A stretch of 64,000 nt of DNA. Origin: Galerina marginata. Taxonomy: Eukaryota; Basidiomycota; Agaricomycetes; Agaricales; Galerinaceae. Below are positions 1 to 10,376 of the stretch, in pieces. The translations under genes and the position numbers were made by a program. The notes under the pieces were generated by a model, which worked only from the letters and a program-made list of their open reading frames with translations, had not been told where the DNA came from and did not search any database. Position 1 is the first letter of the stretch. Each line of letters opens with the position of its first letter. The stretch lies in the NCBI GenBank assembly GCA_023014335.1, contig JAECYW010000007.1, positions 1,798,001-1,862,000 on the forward strand, given 5' to 3'.

Positions 1-1379
1 AACACGCCGCGATCCACAATACACGCGTTGCTTTGTTAGCGCTGCCAACGGAGGTTACGTGCCTCATCTTCCAGTTTGCTCTAGGTTATCATATACCACG
101 GCACTCTGGGCCTTTCTTCGAAGTCACTGCCTCCCATGTTTGTCGCCAATGGCGAACCATCTCTCTCGGGTATCCTCTTCTATGGACAAGATTCTACTAC
201 GGTTACCGAAGGTTTTTTTTTCGCGATCTGGATCGGTTGACTGCGTATTTGGACCGGTCGGTGCCGCAGGGATTGGAGTTATGGCTGGACTTTAGGGCAA
301 CCGCCGTCAGCGAAGAATCTGCTTTAATGGATAAGACCTTAGAGCACGTGGACCGGTGGAAATTCTTCACAGTATTTACCTCTGGAGAAGAATCCCTCGT
401 TCACTTCCTTCACAAGATCAAGCATGTTTGTGCTCCCAGCCTCGAACATTTCGCCTTCTCTTGCGAGGTATCAGGTTCCACTGCGCCGCATGGCCTTCTG
501 AGCAACCTAGATCCTACGATCTTCACCAACGGCGCTCCGAAACTGCGGTCTGTAATATTAGACTGCTCAAGTGTGGCCTGTTTACCTTCATTATCCAACA
601 TCACTACACTTCGCCTAGAAACTACACATGGCGGCATAGTATTCCCTTTTCCCTGGTCGACATTTCAGCAAATTCTAACACTCCCGTGGTTAGCAAACCT
701 ATCCCTCGTCGGCGATGTTTCTCATGGGCCCGAACCTAGCTCGTCTGGCCAAATCACAATGACCAAACTCAAACACCTTCGTTGCAGCGAATATGGAAAT
801 TTGTCACATCTGTTATTCCGGCTTCGGGCCCCATTACTTCAGGCACTCATCATCCACGACCTTCATCTGCCGTGGGCTGGAGCTTCTCTAGAGCCTTACG
901 TTTTCCCCTCCCTACGATCAGTGACTTTGATAAGTATCACAATGGATACACCTTCAGTCGCATGGTATCTTGCGCAAACTACGGAATCCGCCACGGAAAT
1001 CCTGATTTCAGCAGACGACTCTGGTCTAACCATATTCTCAGTGCTTCAGAGAAGCGAGGAGTTTTCAGAGAAAATATATTGGAGTAATGTGAAGATCCTC
1101 ACTTGCAACTTTAGACATATGGAAGTCAACGACGATGGAGCTTTTGTTATGTTTGCAAAATCTCGCCGCAAGAATGACCTCATCGTCCGGATATTCAACC
1201 GTATGGATAGGCAATGGAGAATGTCGTTCCCTCTAGAACGCGATGCCTTCACGGAGGCATGTACTCTTGAAATCATGGATGTCGAGGACAACCCATTCTC
1301 TCAACTTTGGCCACCCGGAGAACAAAATTTTGAGCACTTCGACGACGACGAGGATCCCTTCGACGTCAAACCCTATTGA
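1..1379 (+). CDS. F-box protein, cluster family, 5' end outside window
   Basis: The frame is open from base 3 to the TGA at 1377-1379, so the start codon lies upstream of the window. The first residues seen are the linker that precedes the F-box in the paralogues. The F-box core (LALPTEVTCLIFQFA) follows at once, then the SHVCRQWRTISL and LLW elements that end the F-box helices. The remaining 350 residues form a repeat-like body with the family landmarks NGAPKLRSVILDCSS and YVFPSLRSVTLIS, ending in WPPGEQNFEHFDDDEDPF. F-box proteins recruit substrates to SCF ubiquitin ligases through Skp1; the substrate here is unknown. Its closest relative in the window by eye is the minus-strand gene at 44315-45844. 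Family assignment is firm, partner and target are not. Confidence 0.85.
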   Translation, partial: HAAIHNTRVALLALPTEVTCLIFQFALGYHIPRHSGPFFEVTASHVCRQWRTISLGYPLLWTRFYYGYRRFFFRDLDRLTAYLDRSVPQGLELWLDFRATAVSEESALMDKTLEHVDRWKFFTVFTSGEESLVHFLHKIKHVCAPSLEHFAFSCEVSGSTAPHGLLSNLDPTIFTNGAPKLRSVILDCSSVACLPSLSNITTLRLETTHGGIVFPFPWSTFQQILTLPWLANLSLVGDVSHGPEPSSSGQITMTKLKHLRCSEYGNLSHLLFRLRAPLLQALIIHDLHLPWAGASLEPYVFPSLRSVTLISITMDTPSVAWYLAQTTESATEILISADDSGLTIFSVLQRSEEFSEKIYWSNVKILTCNFRHMEVNDDGAFVMFAKSRRKNDLIVRIFNRMDRQWRMSFPLERDAFTEACTLEIMDVEDNPFSQLWPPGEQNFEHFDDDEDPFDVKPY

Positions 1380-1791
1380 TGTTTTCATCGCCTCTTTTAC
1401 TTTATGTTGAGATCGCGAGTAATGAGTATATATGTTCTTTCGCATTTGTATTCTCCTTAGGAAGAATTAAAGCTCTTTTTGTTTGGTTCCCACAGTATCA
1501 TTTGTTTTATTTTTGAAGTTGGGTTTCAAGAAACTATCATGATCGTCGATGCCTCGTTTAGAGATCTAAATGAATAACTCCTCTCAACTTTCAAGTGCAA
1601 AGCTTCCCCAATCACCTTTTCATCCTTAAGCCTCAGACTCCGTCATTCCTGAGCCCCCATACAAATCCCAACGGAGTGGCTCCTTCGCAGTGCCAGCCGC
1701 CAAAACTGAACCAACCTCTACGAAAGGTCCGATATTCGTTATACCAAAAGTACAGACTTTTACGACTCCAAACAAAGCAGACGACTGGATA

Positions 1792-3300
1792 ATGCCCGCT
1801 CGAATGGGCGAGAGGGAGGCGGCAGAACTTTTTAGGCTCCTAGAAACGAAAGTGAAGTACGAGGCCGAATGCGAGGCCCTCGCTCTTCGTCTCAAGGAGC
1901 TGGATCGCAAAACACGCGAAGCTCAGGTGGCATACGGAGTTGCTCGCAACAGATACACACCTTTGTTGACGCTCCCTGTGGAGGTTACGTGCTTGATCTT
2001 CCAAACAGCCTCGGAACATTCTCTCCGCAGCAGCAATGAAGGAGAGGGGCGAGATTTGCTAGAGGTCGTCGTCTCCCATGTCTGTCATCAATGGCGGACA
2101 ATCTCACTGGCGTACCATCCCTTATGGGCAACTTTCCGCTACTACGGACGTGGGTTTCCCTACCCATATCGCGCTCTGGATCGGTTGGACGCCTATTTAG
2201 AAAGGTCAGCATCCCACACACTTGAACTGTCATTCGATTTTCGGTACGCCGAATTTACACTCGACCACTTTGGTTTGTTGGAGAAGATACTACGCCACGC
2301 GGCTCGTTGGAGAAGCTTGACTGTACTATCCGACCAAAATGCTCTACTCGGGTTCATCGATTTCCTCCCCAGGATTGAAGCCATTTCCGTCCCCAAACTC
2401 GAGTATCTCAACTTATGTTGCGACATTTCAGGGATGAGTCGTGAAACAACCGATGATTTACAACCTATGATTTTCACAAACGGGACGCCGAAGCTGCGAG
2501 GCGTGAGGTGGGATTGCTCAAGTTTGGAAAGTCTGCCCCCACTATCCAACATCACTACACTCCATCTTCAAGCTTTGGATAGCTTAACTGTTTTCCCTTT
2601 TTCCTGGTCAGCATTTCTCGCCATTCTATCGTTGTCTTCTTTAGCGAACCTATCCGTGGTCGGGGATGTTTTCGAATTTTCGACGTCGATTCCTCTAATC
2701 ACCATGGACAACCTCAAGCACCTCCGCTATAGTGAGAGTGACGGAATGACATTTATACTACCTCACCTCAGAGCGCCATCACTGGAAACACTCATCATCA
2801 AAAACGAATACATTCCCCGAGAGTTCAAAACGGGTGCGGATCCCTACGTATTTCCTTCCTTGCAGTCGGTGTCTCTCATCCAGACCGTAGCGGCTTCATC
2901 GGATGTCGCAGCCCATCTTGCAAGAATAACGGGATCGGCCACGGAGCTCCTCTTCTTGCAACAAGATATTCACAACACTTTGCTTGATACCGTCAACTAC
3001 CTGCATCCGGAGGACACCTTGTGGACCAGAGTGAAATGCATCACTTGCAGTTTCAAGAGGGCAGCCAACATAATGAGCCTTTTGTCCTTTGCAAAGACTA
3101 ATTCTCTTGTTCTCCGCATATCCAGCCACTTGGATGAACATTGGAGTCAGGCATGCCCACAAGCCTACGAAGCTCTCAGAAGAAACTGTACCATATCGAT
3201 AATGGATCCTGGCGATAATATTTTGTTGACCCGGTCCCCTAGGGACCACGATTTTTATCATATGCGTTATGACGAAGACCCGTTCGCCATCAAATTCTGA
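1792..3300 (+). CDS. F-box protein, cluster family
   Basis: Single exon of 502 residues in the same orientation as the truncated gene before it, about 410 nt downstream. I chose the ATG at 1792 (MPARMGEREAAELF), which opens an N-terminal coiled coil like that of the paralogues. The frame is open a further 34 codons upstream without an ATG, and a possible acceptor (TTCGCAG ending at 1690) leaves room for an upstream exon. The F-box core is LTLPVEVTCLIFQTA, followed by SHVCHQWRTISL. The body carries NGTPKLRGVRWDCSS and YVFPSLQSVSL. The C-terminus keeps the acidic DEDPF but has lost the WPPGE element (RSPRDHDFYHMRYDEDPF), so this copy has diverged at the tail. Probable Skp1-binding SCF adaptor with unknown substrate. 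Confidence 0.82.
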   Translation: MPARMGEREAAELFRLLETKVKYEAECEALALRLKELDRKTREAQVAYGVARNRYTPLLTLPVEVTCLIFQTASEHSLRSSNEGEGRDLLEVVVSHVCHQWRTISLAYHPLWATFRYYGRGFPYPYRALDRLDAYLERSASHTLELSFDFRYAEFTLDHFGLLEKILRHAARWRSLTVLSDQNALLGFIDFLPRIEAISVPKLEYLNLCCDISGMSRETTDDLQPMIFTNGTPKLRGVRWDCSSLESLPPLSNITTLHLQALDSLTVFPFSWSAFLAILSLSSLANLSVVGDVFEFSTSIPLITMDNLKHLRYSESDGMTFILPHLRAPSLETLIIKNEYIPREFKTGADPYVFPSLQSVSLIQTVAASSDVAAHLARITGSATELLFLQQDIHNTLLDTVNYLHPEDTLWTRVKCITCSFKRAANIMSLLSFAKTNSLVLRISSHLDEHWSQACPQAYEALRRNCTISIMDPGDNILLTRSPRDHDFYHMRYDEDPFAIKF

Positions 3301-3623
3301 CATTCTTTCTCTGATCCTGCTAGAGATTATTTCATAGTGTATTTCAATGACTTCCTGTTTTGCGCCATGTTAATGGAGCCAGCAACATCGACCTGGTGAT
3401 TATTGCTGGGTTTTGTTCATATTCCGTTCGAGCGTCTTTTGCAAAAGAATAGTGATTTAAGGCCATGTTTTCATGCACCATGGAGGTTCGACTGTATATT
3501 TATTGACCGTGATCATGGACTCGGACTAACTCCTATGTAGTTTCTCGTTAGGAACAAAACTTCAAAGAGGGAGAAAGAAACCTCACAAACTTGGTCCTAA
3601 AATTGTGTAACCCTTCTTTCAGC

Positions 3624-3911
3624 CTACAGCTCATCCCCACCCCTCTTCACCCTCTGCCTAGGTATCTGCTCCTCCACATCCAAAACACCATCGTGCCCAT
3701 TCAGCCCACCCAACACTTCATCCCTAGCATGCATCCAATTCTCATTTGGCATGCTGTACAAGTGGACATCGGACAGCTCGCCCACCTGGCCGTGGTAGAA
3801 TAGGCCAGGGTACATTTCACCTAGAGACGAAGGGGAGTCGAGAAAGGGAGAAGCGGGCGAGAAGGTCACGGCGATGTATGAATTCGCGTCGTGGTTCATT
3901 TGGTGGGGCAT
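3624..3911 (-). other. Unassigned ORF, possible gene remnant
   Basis: A 95-codon frame on the minus strand with protein-like composition (PHQMNHDANSYIAVTFSPA near its start, GELSDVHLYSMPNENWMHA in the middle) and no low-complexity bias. I do not recognise the family. No splice partners or second exon are evident on either side. It could be the end of a decayed gene or a chance ORF. Confidence 0.2.
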
Positions 3912-4642
3912 ACGGTACGATTTGGCGAATCGGGATGATGGAGGTTGCAGTTAAAGATGTGTATTGTTGCCCGGATGGGTTGACTCGACGTCACCGATAA
4001 TTCTATTTTTATCTCAAAGGGACTCGAGTATATTCAAGTTGGCAGAAAACGCCAGAAGTATTTATTTAATCAGTTTTAACTTGGGACAATCAGATTTTGC
4101 CGCTCTGATCCTGTATTTCCAACTTAATGCCCAATATAATATTCATCCTTGATTCATCACTCCAATTACGATTCGGTATGACATATTATTACACTCAAAC
4201 ATTTTGGCCGATTTGGTTCGCCATATGTCGGAAAGTACAAAAATATTTTAGAAGCGTATCGCAAAACGAATGGCTCGGCTCGTTCGAAGAGCTGCGCAAT
4301 TTCACTGCCATCAGACGTGAGGCAAACGCGAGGCAACTGGAACTCATAATTATAACTTGAAGGTACCGATATTCCTCAGTGATTCTTCGATCTCAGGCTG
4401 AACTTTGTCCGGCGGCGTACTCCTCAGATATCTCCGCAGCTAAACAATGCTCAGAGCGCAGTGATCGTGTCCGCAGTATGTTGGTGTGATGACTTTTGTG
4501 AGATAAGAACGCAGTTGGAGCCTCGAGCCTGAGGCCAACGGACTTCGAAGACTTCATTTCCCTCTACGAAGAGTTCGAACAAAGAGCCATTGACATGCGT
4601 GAACGACCATGCAAATCCGTCTGTCAATTGCTAGGCAACCAT

Positions 4643-5061
4643 CACTGCGGACATTTGCCTATAAAATCAATTGTCTTGTATCTTGATTATATTTTGAATA
4701 AATTCATCACATATTCTTCAATACATTCACCTTGGCTTCTTAACATCTTATCAGGCCGTCAAGCACACTGCAACCCAAGAACGACATCATTCCTATTCAA
4801 AAAAAAAATACAAACCCTCACCAGAGGAGACAAGGTATGTAGTTCTAAAATATCTAACCGAAATTCAAAGTTTACACTTTCAAGAGCCATATTTCAGTCA
4901 CTATGACTTCGGGAACATCCTAACATCTTAACGAGTTTTTTTCAATAAAAGCGGTGATGATATCGGTGATTATATTGGAACAGCCTTCAGGCAACATTTC
5001 CTAAAAGATCAGTGATTGTATTGTGATTGTACGTTGATTGTATAGGCAAATGCCCGCAGTG
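4643..5061. repeat. Inverted repeat pair, 28 nt arms
   Basis: Bases 4643-4670 (CACTGCGGACATTTGCCTAT and eight more) recur as the reverse complement at 5034-5061 with two mismatches, separated by 363 nt of AT-rich sequence. The arrangement suggests terminal inverted repeats of a small non-autonomous element or a fold-back. The element would end just before the TATA box of the IRG-like gene. I did not find convincing target-site duplications. Confidence 0.5.
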
Positions 5062-5092
5062 CATATGGAGTATGTTTTCATGAGTGGGATCC

Positions 5093-5100
5093 TTATATAA
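5093..5100 (+). promoter_or_regulatory. TATA box of the IRG-like gene
   Basis: TTATATAA lies about 50 nt upstream of the ATG at 5147, a usual spacing for a fungal TATA promoter with a short leader. The inverted-repeat arm at 5034-5061 ends 31 nt upstream of it. Confidence 0.5.
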
Positions 5101-5146
5101 AAACCTATGAAGGACAAACCGGTGTCTCCATCTATCTCCAATCAAG

Positions 5147-6539
5147 ATGGAAGAAATTTATGCCATAGCCTCCATTGCGATACCGGCAATTTATGCCACA
5201 GCCTTCATTGCGATACTGGCATGCTTCGCAGCCTTCGCTTACGAAAATTTCAAAAATCGTGAAGAAAGGGAGAAGGAGACCAATATGATATTACTGGCAT
5301 GCTACGCTAATGTACTTCTAAAAGTGCGGGAAGCCACTCGGGAGGAGGAAAGGAAGAGGGCTCGAGAGGAGGCGAGGGAGGCCGTTGAGAACGCTGACTT
5401 ACGCGTGAGGAGAGCACAAGAGGCCACAAGAGAGGAAGAGCGGGGAAGGGCTAAGGAGGAGGAGACGAGAAGAGAGGCACGAGCTGTTGAAGAGGCCGAT
5501 GAACGTGTAAGGAGGGCAAAAGAGGAAACACGGGAGGAGGAAAGGAAAAAGGCGAGTGAGGCGGATGCGAAAAAGGAGAGTCAATTTGCAGAACGTCTGC
5601 AAAATTTGCAGAACGTCTGCAAAATTTGCAGAATGATTTTGAAAAGGCGGAAAAAACGATAGCGGAGCAGAGGGCGGCATGGGAGAAGGAGAGGAAAGCG
5701 ACTAACGAGGAGCTGATGCAGGCGAAGAAGGCTGCAGACGAGGCCGACGAACGATGGGGAGCACTGAACAAAGTCGTCGAAGACGCCGAGAAGGCGAGGA
5801 AGGAAGCAGAAGAGAGGTTGGTACGCGGTATTCCTCCCGAAGTGCGTCCCTCTCCCGAGGACGTCCAGAAATTCCGCAATCGCTATGGGTATACCCAAGG
5901 AAAATTCCACATCGCTGTCATCGGCGAATCAGGAATGGGTAAATCCACCCTCCTCAGCGCGCTTTCACCAAGGAACCACGGCTACGCCAGTCTTGGAGCC
6001 GACGAAACCGAAACGACCAAGTTCGTTCAACGGTATCTTGATCCACAGGAACCCGAAACTGTGTGGTACGATGTCCCAGGAGCGAACACGAGCACAAACA
6101 CGCCTGGCAGCTCGGGTTGGACCTACTTCAATGACTATGGCCTGTTCGTCTTCGACGCCCTCATCGTTACCTTCCCCGACCACTTCACCGGGACTGTTGG
6201 CACGCTGATCAGGAACGCACATAGTTGCGGGATCCCCATCTTCCTCGTTCGCACGAAAGCTGGCCAGGCCATCCGCAACGTCGTGGTAGATTCTGAAGAG
6301 AGTCTCAGCGAGACCATCCGAGTCGCTCGGGAGGGTATTGCTCGCCACGACTCGAAATGGTGATCATCAACCTCGCCAAGGCAAATCTTGCCCGCACACG
6401 GGTCAAAATTTCCCTCCAAGCAGCGATGAAAGCATGGGTAGCAGAAGGAGACTCCTCCTCCGACCTGATCGACGAACATTATCAATTGGACGCTCTGCGG
6501 GCGTGTAAGCGTTGGGATGTTTTGGCTGTGCCCTCCTAG
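5147..6539 (+). pseudogene. IRG-like (immunity-related) GTPase, frameshifted twice
   Basis: The ATG at 5147 starts a hydrophobic segment (residues about 3-33, a likely membrane anchor). A long charged coiled coil rich in EEERKRAREEA-type repeats follows. The frame ends at 5660-5662. The coiled coil continues without interruption in another frame (about 5626-6363), which carries a P-loop GESGMGKST, a G3 DVPGA and a G4-like VRTKAG. That order and the long charged arm match fungal proteins with an IIGP/IRG GTPase domain. The first break is a tandem duplication of a 20-nt unit (5583-5602 and 5603-5622): losing one copy would join the two frames exactly. A second break near 6357-6363 separates the G domain from a C-terminal stretch (INLAKANLARTRV, then LIDEHYQLDALRACKRW, to 6539). 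The G4 motif has Gly where Asp is expected, which also suggests decay. A recoded or spliced form is less likely, since no intron of plausible size fixes the frame. Confidence 0.75.
5583..5633. repeat. Tandem 20-nt palindromic repeat inside the IRG-like gene
   Basis: Two perfect copies of AATTTGCAGAACGTCTGCAA (5583-5602, 5603-5622) and a partial third (5623-5633). Each unit holds the hairpin TTGCAGA-ACG-TCTGCAA with 7-nt arms. Twenty is not a multiple of three, so the extra copy moves the reading frame. Confidence 0.9.
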
Positions 6540-8626
6540 TTTTCGACATTTAGAGTCTTAGGATAATTTGAGCTCGAGCCTTGAGGGCACTTTTTGGATG
6601 TCACTTGGGACGGATACCCGCCTGATTTACTAGTAAAGGAAACTCTGCTTTGAACAGGTTGAATGGCGGGGTGCCTATTTGGATGTAATCTCCAATGTTC
6701 AGGATTCGCGAGTCTTGTCAGACAGAACGCGCAGCGCACAGGGAACGCCTGATAAGTAACGACTAAAAAATCGCCCTTGCCTTCGTTACATGCAAGTGGG
6801 TAAGAAACCGTAAGATGTACTTACCCCAAATTCCCTGTGGATCCACGATGAACTGAAAGTTCCAGCTGTCCGACATCGCTGGCCGGGAACAAAAAAAAGT
6901 CCTGCCGGAAGAAAAAGCAATTACACCCTTCGTTGGGATAGAATCCCAGACCGGAGCTCCAAGTCGTAGAGCAGGGCAGCAGAGCTCCGAGCCGAGGCCC
7001 GGCTGAATCATGAAGCCTGCAAGCTCAAACTTTCCGGCTCTTCCTGGGATTGGACCACGAACGGTTCTCAAGGTTGATATCGATATCGATAGCTGGAAAT
7101 AATTAAGAAACACCTATGCTCGTAGTGAATATGATAGGTGGGGTTGCGATAGCAGAAAGATGGCGTCCAGAGAGAGAGGAGAGGCCCAGAGTCATATCGG
7201 TTGCTCAGGCTTATATTTGCCCAAGTACGAGATGGAGGATACAGTACATCAACTCCGTTCCAGCGTTGGGACTGGGCAGAACGCCGAATTTGCATATGAT
7301 CCCATGCGTTGGACGGCGCAAGGTCAAGCAAGGCCGCCTCTCACCGCAGCGCTGAGCGGCGAGCGCTCGATCGATGTTCGTCCAGGAGAAGAGAAACAGG
7401 AGTTGCTCGAGCTCGATGCGGAGAGATGGAGAACATAAACCCCAGATGTTACAGCTGCATGCAAAACCCTAGACAGTCTTCCGAATTTCTTCCATTGCGC
7501 CTGTGTTTGTATAAACAACCAGTTTTGGTCAGCTCCACGTGTCGCGCCTTGCGACGAAGTCTTATTCAGGAAAACCTGCCGGCAAATCACTCCAACTGGG
7601 GCTCTCTAAGAGTCCTTAGTGCTTTCCTACGTCATTAATACCGTTCGCGCACCACTCAGGTTCATTGGGGCTACTAAACATGGTTGTTTACACAAACAAC
7701 GGCGCACAGTGCGAAAATTTGAAAACTGTCTACGGTTTTGCATGCAGCTGTAAAATTAAAATTAAATGACAGATAGATCGTCTGATCATGCAGACTCCTG
7801 GCAACCAGATGCTATCCTGCGTGTTTCCACTTTCTGTCATCGGTTGAGCGTAGCGTGGATCAACTGACAAGATGGCACTGGGCAGCTTTTTTTAATCGAG
7901 GCAGAGTCCAGCAGACTGAGATAAAGCAGTGCGCCAGGAGGTCCAGGAGGAGGAACGGGTCGTCATCGTCCCGGACTCCCTTGAGTCTTGACCATATGAG
8001 CACAGCATGCGGATTTAATTTTATGATGTGCATGAAACCAGAAGGAGGCATGAGCGGTCGATCTAATTCAGCCTCGAGGAATGATATCTTGTTGGATGCG
8101 ATGCATTTTCTTCAATCTTGCACAAAAAAATAGCTGGCGTTCGCGGATAGCGGTCGAAGGAATGTGTACAACATAATCATCCCCTGCACACCGCCCGGTG
8201 TCACTGTCAGACTCGTTGCGAAAAGCTGACGTCCTTGAGAGATTACGTGGAACGCAGCCGTCCGGGTCTTATGGCAACACCCTCCTCGCTGATGGGATAT
8301 GTTGATCAATTGAGGCTAGCCGCATCCGGACGACCCACATGCTCGATATTTATTCTTGGCTCCGTCCTCCCCCTCTCTTCCTCCCAAAACATCGTCCTCC
8401 TCAACGTCCTCCAGCTCAAAAAACGTCCCAAAAATTCTGTGAATCTCTTGTGCCACATTCTGAGGGATGCTGGGATAGACTAGCGCTCATCAGGGATGGC
8501 GCGACCGAGAACTATTATCGTGTCATGATCGTAAAACACACAGCCTTGGCAGCGCGGATGCCCATGAAACGGGAAAATAAGCCGACAACCCTGGGCTATT
8601 CGGGGTTACGTGGCCTTTGTGGCTGG
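6540..8626. other. Long stretch without a recognised gene
   Basis: About 2.1 kb. Several short ORFs occur (for example 7160-7438 and 7855-8133), but none has a recognisable domain, consistent splice sites or a paralogue in the window. The only clear structure is the fold-back repeat at 7449-7753. The last few hundred bases are the promoter side of the secreted-protein gene. Confidence 0.5.
7449..7753. repeat. Fold-back element with 72-nt inverted arms
   Basis: Bases 7449-7520 (beginning TTACAGCTGCATGCAAAACC) reappear as an imperfect reverse complement at 7682-7753, around a unique 161-nt centre. Both arms end in a GTTTGT.TAAACAACC motif. Size and structure fit a MITE (short non-autonomous transposon) or fold-back element. 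The flanking bases do not show an obvious target-site duplication, and no transposase is encoded. Confidence 0.65.
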
Positions 8627-8633
8627 TATATAA
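8627..8633 (+). promoter_or_regulatory. TATA box of the secreted repeat-protein gene
   Basis: TATATAA sits about 55 nt upstream of the first 5'-leader intron. The leader carries two introns: 8686-8749 (GTGAGT...TTTTCGCAG) and 8801-8857 (GTACGC...CTCATAG, with CTAAT as branch site). A TATA box with a spliced leader is typical of strongly expressed basidiomycete genes. Confidence 0.6.
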
Positions 8634-8896
8634 ACCTGTCCCCCTGCTGCTGATTTTCCCCAAGCCCGGTGCTCTATCACATCAAGTGAGTCGTCCGACC
8701 TCCCCTCCTCCCGCTGTCGAGGACGTTGCTGACCGTTTTCTTTTCGCAGTCTTAGGCTGGTCCTTTGATTCTTTCACGACTTAACGAACTCTTCACCAAG
8801 GTACGCTCCCATCCCCTCCTCATCGTCTGAGTGTCTGCTAATCCCGATGCCTCATAGTTTTTAACACTTCCTCAACCCCCTTTTAAATCTACCATC

Positions 8897-10091
8897 ATGC
8901 AGCTCACCGCTAACTTCGTCGTTCTCGCCACCGCTCTCGCTTACGGTTCCACCTCCGTCCTCGCGCTCCCCGTTGGCTCCTCTTTCGCTGCCCGCGATGT
9001 GGACTACGAGGTCGAGGCCCGTGAAGTCGACGAAGTCTCCTACAATGCTCGTGAAGTCCCAGAGTTGAGCCTGGATGCCCGCAGCTTCTTCGGTTACGAG
9101 GATGAGCTCGAGGCCCGTGCTGATGCTGTATGTCGATTCTTCTTGTTCTTTTGATCTTTTACTAACATCTTATCTGCCGTAGGCCCAAGCACCCGTTTCG
9201 GCTGCACCAGTTACACCGGTTACCCCCGTCACTCCGGCAACCCCAGCTACCCCCGTCACTCCAGCCACCCCTGTGACCCCCGCAACGCCCGCAACCGCCA
9301 ACGCCCCAGTCACTCCCGTCAGCGCGACGACGACCACCCCCGCCAAATCGCTCAAGGCCCAGAAACACGCCGCGTACAAAGCCGCTTTGGCCGACCCGAC
9401 TAACCCCAACCACGCCAAAGCCGTCGCGCACAAGGCCGCCTTGAAGAAGGCCTTCTCCGACCCCACCGACCCTCTGCACCATAAAGCCGTCAAGGCGCAC
9501 AAGGCGCATGAGCTCAAGAAGGCCCTCGCTGACCCGACGAACCCGAACCATAAGAAGGCGTTGAAGATTCATGCTTTGAAGAAGGCCATCGCGGATCCGA
9601 CGAACCCGAACCACGAGAAGGCGCTTAAGATCCAGGCGAACCATAAGGCGTACAAGGCTGCGCTTAAGGATCCTAAAGACCCCAACCACGCCAAGGCGCT
9701 GAAGAAGCATGCGATCAAGAAGCACATCGCCGCTAAGAAGGCACACATCGCTGCGAAGAAGGCCGCGCACTCCAAGCACGCCGCTGAGCGCCACGCTACC
9801 CACAAGCACAAGCACCACCACAAGCACGCTGGTGCTGAGGGTGAGCGCGAGGGGAGCGAGCGCAAGCACTCCAAGCACCACCACCACCACCACTCGAAGC
9901 ACGGCAAGCACTCCAAGCTGACCGCTGAGGAGAAGGCTGCGAAGAAGGCGACCACCACCCCTGTTGATGCCAAGGCTGGTGCTGTTTCTGGCACGCCTGC
10001 TTCGGCCTCGGCTACCCCTGCTGTCGCTGTTGTGAGCGCGACCCCCGCTGCTTCGTCGGTTCCTGCTGTTGCCCCCACTAAGGCTGCATAA
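8897..10091 (+). CDS. Secreted Lys/His-rich protein with DPTNPNH repeats
   Basis: Exons 8897-9127 and 9183-10091 (intron 55 nt, GTATGT, branch ACTAAC, CCGTAG) encode 379 residues. Residues 1-23 form a signal peptide (MQLTANFVVLATALAYGSTS...). A propeptide-like acidic region then repeats the element AREV/AR (residues about 30-75). Exon 2 starts with some ten TPV/TPA repeats. Five copies of an AL.DPTNPNH..KA unit follow, in an Ala/Lys-rich, probably helical context. Next comes a His/Lys-rich block including six consecutive His, then an Ala/Thr/Pro tail. I do not recognise a named family. It should be exported to the wall or medium; the basic, His-rich core could bind polyanions or metal ions, which is inference only. 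The codon choice is strongly C-ending, unlike the F-box genes, and suggests high expression. Confidence 0.85.
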
Positions 10092-10376
10092 AGCGTTGTA
10101 GATCTGGTTTATTAGCTGTACTGTATGATTTGGAGAAGTAATTAGAAATGAAGTTTTCCCGTGATATCAACCTGTGTGATTTTTGAGATGGTCTTTTCGC
10201 CGTTGACTCTTCTGAACCTTTCTTTATTCCATCCCACTTTATTGCCAAGTTAATGTGGATGTTGCTGGCTCCTAAAAAATGACCCCGAGAAACGGTGATG
10301 GTCCGTGAAACACGCCTCCAACCCATTGCTTCCTTCCTTCCACACAGTAAGTAATCCCACAACCACCACAACAACA

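Larger units (their letters stand above)
3301..5092. other. Intergenic stretch with an unassigned ORF and an inverted repeat
   Basis: About 1.8 kb without a confident gene. It holds a 95-codon minus-strand ORF (3624-3911) and the inverted repeat pair at 4643-4670 and 5034-5061, both described separately. The rest is AT-rich and shows nothing I recognise. Confidence 0.5.

Noticed and set aside
4595..4906. LTR retrotransposon end suggested by a TAACATCTTATCAGG stretch
   Set aside because: No paired LTR, polypurine tract or reverse transcriptase was found; the primer-site resemblance is weak.
5147..5662. Stand-alone 171-residue coiled-coil membrane protein
   Set aside because: The coil continues in the next frame right after the 20-nt duplication, so the ORF is better read as the 5' part of the broken GTPase gene.
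9162..9911. 249-codon Val/Gly-rich minus-strand ORF
   Set aside because: It is the antisense of the repeat-rich exon 2 of the secreted protein and has no domain or promoter.
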